Shown piece after piece: positions 46,157-54,353 of a DNA stretch of 64,000 bases. The DNA lies in NCBI GenBank assembly GCA_018812925.1, contig JAHJCU010000003.1:170436-234435 (forward strand). Direction: 5' to 3'. The position numbers and the translations under genes were made by a program. The stretch is from Candidatus Omnitrophota bacterium (GTDB taxonomy: Bacteria > CAIJMQ01). The notes beneath the pieces were generated by a model that was given only the letters and a program-made list of their open reading frames with translations, was not told the DNA's origin and made no database searches. Each line of letters begins with the position of its first letter. Position 1 is the first letter of the stretch.

Positions 46157-47231
46157 GCGATTCTATGAATTTTATGTTATCGGACAACTTGCCTATTGTA
46201 ACTCTTATAAAATTTGGCATATCATAACTGCCCATAGGCCGTACTATAACGCCTTCTCTAAGAAGTTTTTCAAATACTTCTTTGCCGTCTCTGGCCATAT
46301 TAACAAGAATAAAATTGGCCGAGGTAGGAACATATTCAAGCCCGAAAGATTCAAGCTCTTTATAAAGAAACTTTTTCCCTTCTTCATTCATTGCCTTGGA
46401 TTTTTTAATCTGCTGTTCATCATCCAATGCAGCAATTGCAGCGGCTTGAGCGAGCCTGTTCACGTTAAACGGCTGGCGTATTCTATTCATTTCTGCAAAT
46501 ATTTCTTTCTTTGCTATTCCATATCCGACTCGTAGTCCCGCCAATCCGTAAATCTTCGAGAAAGTTCTTAAGATTATTACATTTCTTCCCTCTCTCATAT
46601 ATTGAATGGTATCCGGAAAATTGTCACCTGCATATTCATAATATGCTTCATCAAAAACTACAATCACATCCTCCGGGACTTTTTTCATAAAAAATTCCAC
46701 TTGCGTTTTATCAACTATTGTTCCCGTAGGATTATTTGGATTTGCAATGAAAAGCAATTTAGTTTTATCAGTAACTGCATCTAACATTGCTTCCAAGTCA
46801 TGCGTATAATTTTTAAGGGTAGTGCTTTTTAAAGTGCCTGCCATAACATTAGTGGCAATGGAATAGATTACAAATCCGGGCCAGGCGATAACTACTTCTT
46901 CGTCGGGATTAAGAAACGCTTCGGTAATAACTCTTATTACCTCATCTGTTCCGTTGCCCATAAATATTTCATCCATTCCTACATTAAGCTTCTGCGCTAT
47001 TTTTTGTTTAAGATAAAATGAGTTGCCGTCAGGATATATATTAATATCGCCCACTGCTTTTTTGATTGCTTCAATAGCTTTCGGCGAAGGACCTAATGCA
47101 TTCTCATTAGAAGCTAATTTAATGACTTCGTTCAATCCTAATTCCCGTTTTACCTCTTCTATAGGTTTACCGGGCGGGTAGGGGAGAATATCCGCAATAC
47201 TTGGTCTTATTAAATCTCGTATCTTTTTCAT
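46137..47231 (-). CDS. hisC: Histidinol-phosphate aminotransferase
   Basis: A 364-aa class I/II PLP aminotransferase of the HisC group. Motifs are KLASNENALGPSPKAIEA, GNGTDEVIRVITEAF, FIANPNNPTGTIV (PLP-binding asparagine), VFDEAYYEYA and LRTFSKIYGLAGLRVGYG with the Schiff-base lysine. HisC-type enzymes may also serve phenylalanine and tyrosine synthesis, relevant because tyrA is close by. The gene has a strong promoter 8 nt before the ATG and is convergent with queH, with which it overlaps by 20 nt. Confidence 0.92.
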   Translation of the reverse strand: MKKIRDLIRPSIADILPYPPGKPIEEVKRELGLNEVIKLASNENALGPSPKAIEAIKKAVGDINIYPDGNSFYLKQKIAQKLNVGMDEIFMGNGTDEVIRVITEAFLNPDEEVVIAWPGFVIYSIATNVMAGTLKSTTLKNYTHDLEAMLDAVTDKTKLLFIANPNNPTGTIVDKTQVEFFMKKVPEDVIVVFDEAYYEYAGDNFPDTIQYMREGRNVIILRTFSKIYGLAGLRVGYGIAKKEIFAEMNRIRQPFNVNRLAQAAAIAALDDEQQIKKSKAMNEEGKKFLYKELESFGLEYVPTSANFILVNMARDGKEVFEKLLREGVIVRPMGSYDMPNFIRVTIGKLSDNIKFIESLKKILK

Positions 47232-47239
47232 AAGGATGG

Positions 47240-47268
47240 ATTTTAAGATAATCGAGTGTTACAGTCAA
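47240..47268 (-). promoter_or_regulatory. Sigma-70 promoter of hisC with near-zero leader
   Basis: Reading the minus strand, TTGACT (47263-47268) is followed after exactly 17 nt by TAAAAT (47240-47245), each matching the consensus at five of six bases. Eight bases later comes the ATG at 47231. A transcript starting 6-8 nt after the -10 box would begin at or a base or two before the start codon, and there is no room for a Shine-Dalgarno site. Confidence 0.75.
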
Positions 47269-47283
47269 ACGGTTTGAAACAGT

Positions 47284-47348
47284 TTTAAGTTGTAAGTAGT
47301 AAGTTTTAAGTAAAAAACTTAGGACTTAAAACCTATAACTTATAACTT
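47284..47348. repeat. NNTAAGT heptad quasi-palindrome
   Basis: Left arm TTTAAGT, TGTAAGT, AGTAAGT, TTTAAGT (47284-47311), an A-rich loop, right arm ACTTAGG, ACTTAAA, ACCTATA, ACTTATA, ACTT (47317-47348). It separates the hisC promoter from the priA promoter, so a hairpin or cruciform here would isolate two divergent promoters. Confidence 0.8.
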
Positions 47349-47359
47349 TTTTTTAAAAA

Positions 47360-47368
47360 TGATAAACT
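47360..47368 (+). promoter_or_regulatory. Putative extended -10 promoter of priA
   Basis: TGA-TAAACT fits an extended -10 (TGnTANNNT, four of six bases in the hexamer). It ends 6 nt before the GTG at 47375. No -35 match is obvious and no ribosome-binding site is seen. The arrangement would give a leaderless mRNA. Confidence 0.4.
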
Positions 47369-47374
47369 AATGCC

Positions 47375-49384
47375 GTGAAATACGTAAAAGTTCTTTTTGA
47401 CTTGCCTTTTGATAAGGTTTTGACTTATCACGTGCCTGTTTTACTTGATAATAAAGCGCAAATAGGTATGAGATGTCTTGCGCCTGTAGGCAAAAGAACC
47501 TGTCAGGGTTTTATTCTGGAAATAGTCAAGAAAAAACCTGCGTTTCCAACCAAACCCGTATTTAACATTCCCGACGCTCTTGCAATCTTTTCAAAGGAAA
47601 TGTTTGAACTCACAAAAGAATTAGCTGAATATTATTTCACCCCCTGGATAAAAGTATTAAAAGCCGCGCTACCGCCGGGATTAGGTAAAAAAGGACTAAA
47701 ATCAGAAGCCAAGCCTGAAAATAATCTTGATTTTTCTTATCAAACCCCGTCATATTCTCTAAGCGCACAGCAAAAAGATGCCGTATCTCAAATACAATCA
47801 TCTATAGATAAAAAAGAACATGAAATATTTTTAGTCCACGGCATTACAGGTAGCGGCAAAACAGAAATTTATTTTGAAAGTATTTTTCGGTCTCTTAAAC
47901 AAAAAAGAGGCGCTATTTTTCTCGTTCCAGAAATCTCGCTCACACCCCAAATGATAAAAGGTTTCCAAGAACGTTTTGGTCAAAGATTGGCGCTTTATCA
48001 CAGCGGATTAACCATTAAACAAAGACGCGAAGAATGGATTAGGGTAAAAACAGGTCAAGCGGATATAGTATTAGGAGTGCGCTCAGCCATATTCGCGCCG
48101 GTTGAAAAATTAGGCGTTATTGTAATTGATGAAAGCCATGAGACAACATACACACAACAGGAAAAATTCAAATATAGCGCCCTTCAAGCCGCTTTCATAA
48201 GAGGTAAAATCCAAAAATCCGTTGTAATAATGGGTTCAGCAACACCTTCTATAGAAACTTATTATCACGCAAAAAAAGGAAAATATAATCTCATACAACT
48301 CACTTCCCGAGTGGACAACAAGCAACTTCCGGAAATAATTGTTGTGGACATGAATAAAGAGAGGATAGAAGGCAATAGAAACATTATGTCCAGACGCTTA
48401 CAAGCAGCAATTAAACAGACTATAGAGCAGGCAGAACAAGTTATACTGTTTCTTAATAGACGCGGTTTTTCTTCGGTAGTAATGTGTAAAATATGCGGTC
48501 ATATAGAAAAATGTAAAAACTGCAAAGTATCTTTGGTCTACCATACATCCTCTAATATGCTCATATGCCACCACTGTAATTACTCAACACAAGTCCCTCC
48601 AATATGTCCAAGATGCCAAAGGTCATATTTACATCCGATCGGGATAGGGACTCAAAAAGTAGAAAAAGAAATAAAGAAATTATCTCCCCATTTTGTTGTT
48701 CAGAGAATGGACAGCGATATAATTGCCCAAAAAAATAAAACTCATACGGAAATCTTTGAAAAATTTCTTGAAGGCAAAACAGATATACTTGTCGGCACTC
48801 AAATGCTCGCAAAAGGATTGCATTTTCCAGATGTTACATTAGTGGGAATAATATCGGCAGATACACAATTAAATCTGCCAAATTTCAGAGCCGGCGAATT
48901 TACATTCCAGTTATTGACACAAGTTGCAGGTAGAGCCGGTAGGGGAGAAAAAATCGGAAAAGTAATTGTCCAGACACATTATCCCGACCATTACAGCATC
49001 AATAACGCAACAAATTACGATTTTGAAAAATTTTACGAAAACGAACTGGGTTTCAGAAAAGAATTAAATTATCCGCCATTTAGTCAACTTGTATCCCTAA
49101 CCATTAAGGGCTCCAGCGAAATCAAAGTAAGAAAAGACACAATTATTCTTGCAAATATGCTCAAATCTTATATATCGCAAATTAAAAAAGGATTTGAGTT
49201 GATAGGTCCGGGGCCTTGTCCAATAGAAAAAATAAGAAACAAATACAGATGGAGAATAATAATCAAAAGCCAAAACAGCAAAAAGCTGGAAAAACTTATG
49301 CAAAACCTTCGTGAGTCCTGGGCAAAAATTCCCCATCTCCAAGAAACCCTATCAATAGATTTAGACCCTGTGGATATGATGTGA
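47375..49384 (+). CDS. priA: Primosomal replication helicase PriA
   Basis: A 669-aa superfamily 2 helicase that restarts stalled replication forks. The N-terminal 3'-BD domain starts VKVLFDLPFDKVLTYHVP. Walker A is HGITGSGKTEIY near residue 160, followed by VPEISLTPQM, and the DEAH-like box reads VIDESHETTY. Eight zinc-binding cysteines lie in CKICGHIEKCKNC, ICHHC and CPRCQ at about 370-415. The helicase C-domain has DILVGTQMLAKGLHFPDVTL and QVAGRAGRGE. The start codon is GTG. A perfect 19-bp inverted repeat starts at its stop codon. Confidence 0.96.
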   Translation: MKYVKVLFDLPFDKVLTYHVPVLLDNKAQIGMRCLAPVGKRTCQGFILEIVKKKPAFPTKPVFNIPDALAIFSKEMFELTKELAEYYFTPWIKVLKAALPPGLGKKGLKSEAKPENNLDFSYQTPSYSLSAQQKDAVSQIQSSIDKKEHEIFLVHGITGSGKTEIYFESIFRSLKQKRGAIFLVPEISLTPQMIKGFQERFGQRLALYHSGLTIKQRREEWIRVKTGQADIVLGVRSAIFAPVEKLGVIVIDESHETTYTQQEKFKYSALQAAFIRGKIQKSVVIMGSATPSIETYYHAKKGKYNLIQLTSRVDNKQLPEIIVVDMNKERIEGNRNIMSRRLQAAIKQTIEQAEQVILFLNRRGFSSVVMCKICGHIEKCKNCKVSLVYHTSSNMLICHHCNYSTQVPPICPRCQRSYLHPIGIGTQKVEKEIKKLSPHFVVQRMDSDIIAQKNKTHTEIFEKFLEGKTDILVGTQMLAKGLHFPDVTLVGIISADTQLNLPNFRAGEFTFQLLTQVAGRAGRGEKIGKVIVQTHYPDHYSINNATNYDFEKFYENELGFRKELNYPPFSQLVSLTIKGSSEIKVRKDTIILANMLKSYISQIKKGFELIGPGPCPIEKIRNKYRWRIIIKSQNSKKLEKLMQNLRESWAKIPHLQETLSIDLDPVDMM

Positions 49385-49428
49385 TTTACAAAGTCCGCCA
49401 CTGCTTCAATGGCGGACTTTGTAAATCA
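49382..49428. terminator. Perfect 19-bp stem-loop starting at the priA stop codon
   Basis: Arms 49382-49400 and 49410-49428 are perfect inverse copies (core AAGTCCGCCA / TGGCGGACTT) around a 9-nt loop. The first three bases are the TGA of priA. There is no T-tract after it, so an intrinsic terminator is not certain; an mRNA 3'-end stabilising hairpin or a repeat of its own family is also possible. Confidence 0.65.
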
Positions 49429-49466
49429 GTCCTCCCTGCGTGTTTTCAAAGAAAACTAGGGGGACT
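49428..49466. repeat. Imperfect stem-loop adjacent to the priA hairpin
   Basis: AGTCC-TCCCT...GTTTTC / GAAAAC...AGGGGGACT pair around an AAA loop, directly abutting the previous hairpin. Together with the following heptad element it makes the 286-nt priA-rarA gap a mosaic of three palindromes. It could act as a second transcription stop. Confidence 0.55.
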
Positions 49467-49471
49467 AACCC

Positions 49472-49609
49472 GTAATTAGTAACTCGTAAAACGTAATTCG
49501 TAATTTTTTCAGTTGTTTTTTATTATTTAATTACCGTTTACTAATTACTGATTACGATTTACGGTTCTGTAATTACTCTTTACCATTTACAGATTACCGT
49601 TTACCAATC
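49472..49609. repeat. Long GTAATNN heptad quasi-palindrome
   Basis: Left arm of five units (GTAATTA, GTAACTC, GTAAAAC, GTAATTC, GTAATT; 49472-49505). After an AT-rich spacer there is a right arm of eleven 7-nt units in unbroken register (AATTACC, GTTTACT, AATTACT, GATTACG, ATTTACG, GTTCTGT, AATTACT and so on; 49529-49605). It is the longest array in the window and the arms are unequal, as if one side had been extended. Confidence 0.85.
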
Positions 49610-49657
49610 TTCAGCATTTGCGATGAATTAGAATACCCTATCTTCCAATAGAAGTAG

Positions 49658-49663
49658 TATAAT
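49658..49663 (+). promoter_or_regulatory. -10 box (TATAAT) immediately upstream of rarA
   Basis: A perfect TATAAT ends 7 nt before the ATG at 49671. The -35 region has no good match. No Shine-Dalgarno sequence precedes the ATG (TTTAAAAA), so a leaderless transcript is predicted. Confidence 0.55.
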
Positions 49664-49670
49664 TTAAAAA

Positions 49671-51026
49671 ATGACAGAATCATTGTTTGATATCAATCCG
49701 AGTAAGAAATTAAATAATCTACCACTTGCTTTAAAAATTCGTCCAACTTCTTTGGATGAATTTGCAGGTCAAGAGCACATTTTAGGCAAAGGTAAATTAT
49801 TAAGAAGAGCCATAGAAGCGGATAAAGTTACCTCGCTCATTCTATTCGGGCCTCCCGGTACAGGAAAAACAGCACTTGCACATATAATTGCTGTTCAAGC
49901 TAAGTCCCATTTTGTAAAAATAAATGCTGTTACCTCGGGTGTAGATGAATTGCGCAGAGTCATTGAGGAAGCCAAACATAGACAGAACCTGAAGGGTAAA
50001 TCTACCATTCTTTTCATTGATGAAGTTCACCGTTTCAACAAAATGCAACAGGATGCTCTTCTTCCGGCAGTAGAAGATAACACTATTACGCTTATCGGAG
50101 CCACTACACACAACCCTTATTTTTTCATAAATGCTCCTTTGGTTTCCCGCTCAACAGTTGCTGAATTTTATCCGCTTAAAAATACAGATTTACAAAAAAT
50201 AGTAACAAGAGCATTGAAGGATAAAGAAAAAGGACTTGGAAATTATAATATTAAAATGGAAGAAGAAGCTATTAATCATCTTATTAAATCAAGTGACGGA
50301 GACGCAAGACGGCTATTAAATGCTTTGGAAATAGGTGTTTTAACTACTTCTCCAAATAAAGAAGGAATTATAGATTTTAATCTTATAATAGCCGAGGAAT
50401 CTATTCAGAAAAAAGCTATTGTTTACGATAAGGATGAAACGGGACATTACGATACTATTTCCGCTTTCATAAAATCTATGCGTGGTTCTGACCCTGATGC
50501 AGCGCTTTATTGGTTAGCAAAGATGATAGAAGCCGGTGAAGACCCTAGATTTATTGCAAGACGCATAGTTATATGCGCATCTGAAGATGTAGGCAATGCC
50601 GACCCGCAGGCGTTAGTTATTGCTAATGCCTGTTTTCAAGTATGTGAACTTATCGGAATGCCTGAAGGTAGAATTCCTTTGGCGCAAGCAACAATATATG
50701 TAGCATGTGCGCCCAAAAGCAATGCCGGGTATGAAGCAATTGAAAGCGCGATTAAAGATGTTAAAGAAAAAAGAACAGAAAAAGTTCCGTCGCATCTTCA
50801 GGTAGGTTCATATAAGGGTGCTGAAAAATTAGGTAGGGGAGTTGGATATAAATATGCCCATTCATTTCCCGGCCATTTTGTTGCGCAGGATTACGGAGCT
50901 AACGGAAAACATTACTATACACCCTCATTGCAGGGTTACGAAAAAATAATAAAACAACGATTAGATGAGTGGCGAAAAAGAAAAGAAGAAACTCCTAAGG
51001 AAAAAGATAAAGGGACTTCTGTCTAA
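49671..51026 (+). CDS. rarA: Replication-associated recombination protein A (RarA/MgsA AAA+ ATPase)
   Basis: A 451-aa AAA+ ATPase that acts at stalled forks. LALKIRPTSLDEFAGQEHIL near the N-terminus, Walker A LFGPPGTGKTALAH, Walker B ILFIDEVHRFNKMQQDALLP, sensor GATTHNPYFF, ARF SRSTVAEF and SSDGDARRLLNALE (sensor 2). The C-terminal tetramerisation part shows FIKSMRGSDPDAALYWLAKM and ARRIVICASEDVG. It is followed by a 62-nt overlap into the 5-formyltetrahydrofolate cyclo-ligase gene. Confidence 0.95.
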   Translation: MTESLFDINPSKKLNNLPLALKIRPTSLDEFAGQEHILGKGKLLRRAIEADKVTSLILFGPPGTGKTALAHIIAVQAKSHFVKINAVTSGVDELRRVIEEAKHRQNLKGKSTILFIDEVHRFNKMQQDALLPAVEDNTITLIGATTHNPYFFINAPLVSRSTVAEFYPLKNTDLQKIVTRALKDKEKGLGNYNIKMEEEAINHLIKSSDGDARRLLNALEIGVLTTSPNKEGIIDFNLIIAEESIQKKAIVYDKDETGHYDTISAFIKSMRGSDPDAALYWLAKMIEAGEDPRFIARRIVICASEDVGNADPQALVIANACFQVCELIGMPEGRIPLAQATIYVACAPKSNAGYEAIESAIKDVKEKRTEKVPSHLQVGSYKGAEKLGRGVGYKYAHSFPGHFVAQDYGANGKHYYTPSLQGYEKIIKQRLDEWRKRKEETPKEKDKGTSV

Positions 51027-51552
51027 ATATGATTCTTCCTTAGTGGAAACAAAAAGCAACCTTATACAGTCATATCTTTTTTCTCTTACCGAATATAAAA
51101 ATTCCTGTGCTGTAATGTTTTATGTATCAAGGGGAAATGAGGTTTACACGCATGAGATTATTAAGGTAGCACTTGGCGAAAAAAAAGAAGTATCGGTACC
51201 TTTTATTTTAAAATCCCAGAATATAACGATTCCCTGCAAAATTAATGATTTTTCGAATTTAGAACCCGGTCCGTTTGGCATACTGCAACCTTCAAAAGAA
51301 AAAATTCGCAATATTCCTATAGAGTCAATCGACTTAGTAATTGTCCCCGGAATTGCCTTTGATAGAAAAGGCAATAGGGTAGGCAAGGGTAAAGGCTTTT
51401 ATGACAGATTTTTAAAATCAATAAACGCAACAATTCCCAAAATAGCGCTTGCTTTTTCAATGCAAATTGTCGAACAAATTTCAACTACAGAAAACGATGT
51501 TGCAGTAGATAAAATTATTACAGAGGATGGGATAATAAACTGCATGTTATAG
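50965..51552 (+). CDS. 5-formyltetrahydrofolate cyclo-ligase family protein
   Basis: A 195-aa enzyme using ATP to close 5-formyl-THF to 5,10-methenyl-THF. The N-terminal basic helix KKLLRKKIKGLLS, YVSRGNEVYTHEII and FGILQPSKE are typical, as is IVPGIAFDRKGNRVGKGKGF with YDRFL. The ATG at 50965 lies inside rarA and has no clear ribosome site, so a slightly different start is possible; the overlap of 62 nt indicates co-transcription and maybe coupling. It is convergent with rnpB. Confidence 0.9.
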   Translation: MSGEKEKKKLLRKKIKGLLSKYDSSLVETKSNLIQSYLFSLTEYKNSCAVMFYVSRGNEVYTHEIIKVALGEKKEVSVPFILKSQNITIPCKINDFSNLEPGPFGILQPSKEKIRNIPIESIDLVIVPGIAFDRKGNRVGKGKGFYDRFLKSINATIPKIALAFSMQIVEQISTTENDVAVDKIITEDGIINCML

Positions 51553-51600
51553 ATAACAGGTTATCAGTATTCGGTTAACGCATAAAAAATAAAAACCCTT

Positions 51601-51940
51601 AAAGCAGATCATAAGCCGAGTTCTGTATTCGGTGACAATTTCTCTAAGCAGCCTACCCGAGAGTCTTAAGGAAACGGGCAATTTCCATTGCTCTCCTATT
51701 TGGCCTTGCTCCTGGTGGGGTTTACCTCATACTCTGAATATTTATCAGAGAGGGGTGTGCTCTTACCACGCCGTTTCACCCTTTCTCCCATATAACATAG
51801 GAGCGGTTTAATTTCTGTGGCACTTTCCTCCCATTGCTAGGTCTCTCCCGAAATTTCATCGGGAGGACACCCTGCCCTTTGGAGCCCGGACTTTCCTCCC
51901 TGTACTATATAAGTACACAGTAGTCACCTGATCTGCTTTA
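51601..51940 (-). ncRNA. rnpB: RNase P RNA (bacterial type A)
   Basis: On the minus strand the universally conserved P4 5' part GAGGAAAGTCCGGGC is present about 50 nt from the 5' end, and the 3' part ACAGAACTCGGCTTAT close to the 3' end. The terminal P1 stem pairs AAAGCAGATCA with TGATCTGCTTT and can extend to 16 bp with the flanking CCCTT/AAGGG. Internal stems include CTCCCGATGAAATTTCGGGAG. The length of about 340 nt fits. A T-rich tract (51579-51595) after P1 can serve as terminator. Confidence 0.95.
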
Positions 51941-51961
51941 AGGGATTCAACTTATTAGAGG

Positions 51962-51991
51962 ATTATAACCTAACCGGAGATTCAACTTCAA
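51962..51991 (-). promoter_or_regulatory. Putative sigma-70 promoter of rnpB
   Basis: On the minus strand TTGAAG (51986-51991) and TATAAT (51962-51967) are 18 nt apart. The predicted start lies about 15-20 nt before the P1 stem, so a short 5' extension would be processed. Confidence 0.6.
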
Positions 51992-52032
51992 AAACAGTAC
52001 AATATTTAAAAAATTAAAGGAAGAGAGTTTTA

Positions 52033-52045
52033 TCTCTAACGGGGG
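52033..52045. repeat. TCTCTAACGGGGG motif (single arm)
   Basis: Half of the CCCCGTTAGAGA palindrome found at 53314-53342; further partial copies lie at 53454-53463 and 59983-60018. It abuts the stop codon of the RNase H gene (52046). Confidence 0.5.
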
Positions 52046-52456
52046 TTACTTTATAGATGCAGTAGCTAATTTGTCAGCAGTTTTATTTAATTCTCTGCGG
52101 ATATGTTCTATATGGAAAGTTTTATAACCGGTAATTAAATGTTGCGCAATATGAAAAAGAACTCTCAAGGTGTCGTTTTTTACTTTGTATTCACCTTTAA
52201 TTTGCTTGCATAAAAGCTCGCTGTCTGTATAAACTGTTATTTCCTCTCTGCAACCTAAAAACAGTCCCTCCTGAAGCGCAAAAAGAAGCGCCGTATATTC
52301 AGCTATGTTATTTGTAGCCATACCTATGCTTTTTGAAATCTCTTTTATCTTTTCACCTTCTTCATTATAAATTGCTATACCTATTCCTGCTTTGCCGGGA
52401 TTGCCGCTACAAGCTCCATCTGTATAAACAGTTAATGAACGGTTATTGTTTTTCAT
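52046..52456 (-). CDS. RNase HI family protein
   Basis: A 136-aa RNase H fold protein. The catalytic carboxylates are visible: YTDGACSGNPGKAGIG (first Asp), NNIAEYTAL (Glu), VYTDSELLCKQI (second Asp) and RELNKTADKLA (final Asp). It lacks the basic protrusion of E. coli RNase HI, as do the YpdQ-like family members, so activity on RNA-DNA hybrids is likely but not certain. It follows the zinc-ribbon gene at 19 nt and both read on the minus strand. Confidence 0.9.
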   Translation of the reverse strand: MKNNNRSLTVYTDGACSGNPGKAGIGIAIYNEEGEKIKEISKSIGMATNNIAEYTALLFALQEGLFLGCREEITVYTDSELLCKQIKGEYKVKNDTLRVLFHIAQHLITGYKTFHIEHIRRELNKTADKLATASIK

Positions 52457-52475
52457 CTTGGAATGTATGATTTAC

Positions 52476-53204
52476 TTATTTAATAGCTTCTTCCCAGTAT
52501 AGAATTCTGCCGCATCGTTCGCAGGTGATTGTTTTTGAACACAGTTGTATTTCGTTGCGCGTTTGGCGAGGGATTTCAAGATTGCAACCTCCGCAGATAT
52601 TCCCCAAAAGAGACACTAATGCAAGGCCGTCATTCGCTTCCGAAATTCTCTGGTATTTGACTAATAAAGACTGGTCTATTTTTGATGTTGTTTCTTCTTT
52701 CTCTTTTCTTTTTTGAGCAAATTTTTCATTTAGAACTTTTTCTCTTTCTTGTTCTTCTTTCTCTTTCTTGTTGAATTCTTCCTGTAATTCTTCAAGCTTT
52801 TGTTTTTTTTCTTTGATATTTTTTTCTTTGGAATCACTCTTTTCCATTAACTCTAAAATATCATCTTCTATGTGGGAATTTTTTCTTTTTGTTTCATCGA
52901 TTTCATGCAGGAGAGAAGAGTATTCCTTGTTTGTTTTTACAATGTAGAGTTGTGAATTGTATTTTTTTAAAGTTTCCAGATTGCTATTTATTTCAATCTC
53001 TTTTTCTTTTGTTCCCAGAGTAAGCGTCTCTATCTCTTTTTTGTCTTCTGAAATTTCTTTTTTATAATTTTCCAATTCGTCTTTCCATCTTGCGATATTG
53101 GAGGGGATACTATCAAGTTGATTTTGGGTATCTTGTAACTCTAAATCGATTTGTTGTATTTGCCGCAGTATTTTAAGATTTGCGATAAGTTCGTCTTTTC
53201 CCAT
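52476..53204 (-). CDS. C4-type zinc ribbon coiled-coil protein (DUF164/CdsZ-like)
   Basis: A 242-aa protein. Residues about 10-170 are a long, highly charged coiled coil rich in Glu and Lys (for example KDELENYKKEISEDKKEIE), followed by a C-terminal zinc ribbon with NICGGCNLEIPRQTRNEI and ITCERCGRILYWEE. This layout defines the DUF164 family, thought to bind nucleic acid or ribosomes. The ATG at 53204 is preferred over TTG at 53213. It stands alone upstream of the RNase H gene. Confidence 0.9.
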   Translation of the reverse strand: MGKDELIANLKILRQIQQIDLELQDTQNQLDSIPSNIARWKDELENYKKEISEDKKEIETLTLGTKEKEIEINSNLETLKKYNSQLYIVKTNKEYSSLLHEIDETKRKNSHIEDDILELMEKSDSKEKNIKEKKQKLEELQEEFNKKEKEEQEREKVLNEKFAQKRKEKEETTSKIDQSLLVKYQRISEANDGLALVSLLGNICGGCNLEIPRQTRNEIQLCSKTITCERCGRILYWEEAIK

Positions 53205-53213
53205 AATAGGCAA

Positions 53214-53520
53214 ACAATATACATTATATTAATTAAATTAAAAGAACTTTTTTACCAAAGACGGGTATTTTATTTCTTTTTCTTTTTCATGTCAAATTTC
53301 TTTACCCCGCTCGCCCCGTTAGAGAAAAATTCTCTAACGGGGTAAAAGATAGTCCCGATGTGATGTCGAGACGTGAATCATATTTAACCTTTGTATCTTA
53401 TTCCTTATTTTTTTTCTTAAGTATTAAGATAACCCATAGCATCTTTTTTTTGATCTCTAACGGAGCGCGTGAGTTTGACTTATTATATGCGTTTTGGAAT
53501 AATCACGGGACGTGAATCTA
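53214..53520. other. Gene-free gap with palindromic repeats
   Basis: About 300 nt between divergent genes. It contains the palindrome CCCCGTTAGAGAA-AAA-TTCTCTAACGGGG (53314-53342, 13-bp arms) and another TCTCTAACGG half-copy (53454-53463). I see no open reading frame with a ribosome site. A GTG at 53512 in frame with kdsA is discussed under that gene. Confidence 0.7.
53314..53342. repeat. CCCCGTTAGAG palindrome
   Basis: Perfect 13-bp arms around a 3-nt loop. The same half-site occurs at 52033-52045, 53454-53463 and as an interrupted pair at 59983-60018. It is located between the two divergent promoters of the zinc-ribbon gene and kdsA; it may be an operator or a dispersed repeat. Confidence 0.7.
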
Positions 53521-54342
53521 ATGAAAACCAAAGAAATATCTGTTGGCAATTTACGCCTAGGCGGAAGCAATCCTTTATTTCTTATTGCAGGTCCATGCGT
53601 TATTGAAAACGAAAAACTTGCGATATCTGTCGCGGAAGAAATTAAAAAAATATGCGATAAGTTAGATATCTCGTTTATCTTCAAATCTTCTTATGATAAA
53701 GCCAATCGTTCTGCAATAAAATCTTTTAGAGGACCGGGCTTAAAAAATGGATTGGCTATTCTTAAAAAAATTAAAGAAATAATAAATGTTCCCATTCTTT
53801 GTGATATTCACTCAGAGAAAGAAATAAAGGAAGCCGCGGAAATAGTTGATATTATTCAGATTCCGGCTTTTTTATGCAGACAAACGGATTTAATTTTAGA
53901 GGCGGCGAAAACAGGTAAACCTATTAACGTAAAAAAAGGTCAGTTTTTGGCTCCATGGGATATGAAAAATATTATTGAAAAAATTGAAAGTGTCGGTAAC
54001 AAGAATATTCTCTTGACGGAACGCGGGACATCCTTTGGTTATAACAATCTCATAGTAGACATGAAAAGTTTGCCAATTATGAGAAAATTCGGTTATCCTG
54101 TGATTTTTGACGCAACTCATTGTGTTCAGCTTCCCAGTGGTTTGGGTGCATCTTCGGGGGGATTAAGAGAATTTATCCCGTATCTTGCAAGAGCATCTGT
54201 TGCCTGTGGTTGTGATGGTGTTTTTTTAGAAGTCCACCCCGAGCCGGATAAAGCATTGTGTGACGGACCAAATTCTTTTCCATTAAAAGAGCTTTCAGTG
54301 TTACTCGAAGAGTTGAAAAATATAGACGCTATTATTAAATAA
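53521..54342 (+). CDS. kdsA: 3-deoxy-8-phosphooctulonate synthase (KDO-8-P synthase)
   Basis: A 273-aa enzyme condensing arabinose-5-phosphate with phosphoenolpyruvate. Motifs are FLIAGPCVIENEK, FKSSYDKANRSAIKSFRGPG, ILCDIHSEKE, QIPAFLCRQTDL, LTERGTSFGYNNLIVDM and FDATHCVQLPSG. The ATG at 53521 is chosen; an in-frame GTG lies 9 nt earlier. The arabinose-5-phosphate isomerase gene follows at 11 nt, so the two form a KDO operon. Confidence 0.96.
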   Translation: MKTKEISVGNLRLGGSNPLFLIAGPCVIENEKLAISVAEEIKKICDKLDISFIFKSSYDKANRSAIKSFRGPGLKNGLAILKKIKEIINVPILCDIHSEKEIKEAAEIVDIIQIPAFLCRQTDLILEAAKTGKPINVKKGQFLAPWDMKNIIEKIESVGNKNILLTERGTSFGYNNLIVDMKSLPIMRKFGYPVIFDATHCVQLPSGLGASSGGLREFIPYLARASVACGCDGVFLEVHPEPDKALCDGPNSFPLKELSVLLEELKNIDAIIK

Positions 54343-54353
54343 AGGCAAAAATT

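Noticed and set aside
49382-49428. Intrinsic terminator of priA
   Set aside because: The stem is perfect but no T-tract follows, so I keep it as a hairpin with uncertain termination role.
49472-49609. CRISPR-like array
   Set aside because: The period is only 7 nt, there are no unique spacers of 30-40 nt and no cas genes; the arms are inverse to each other.
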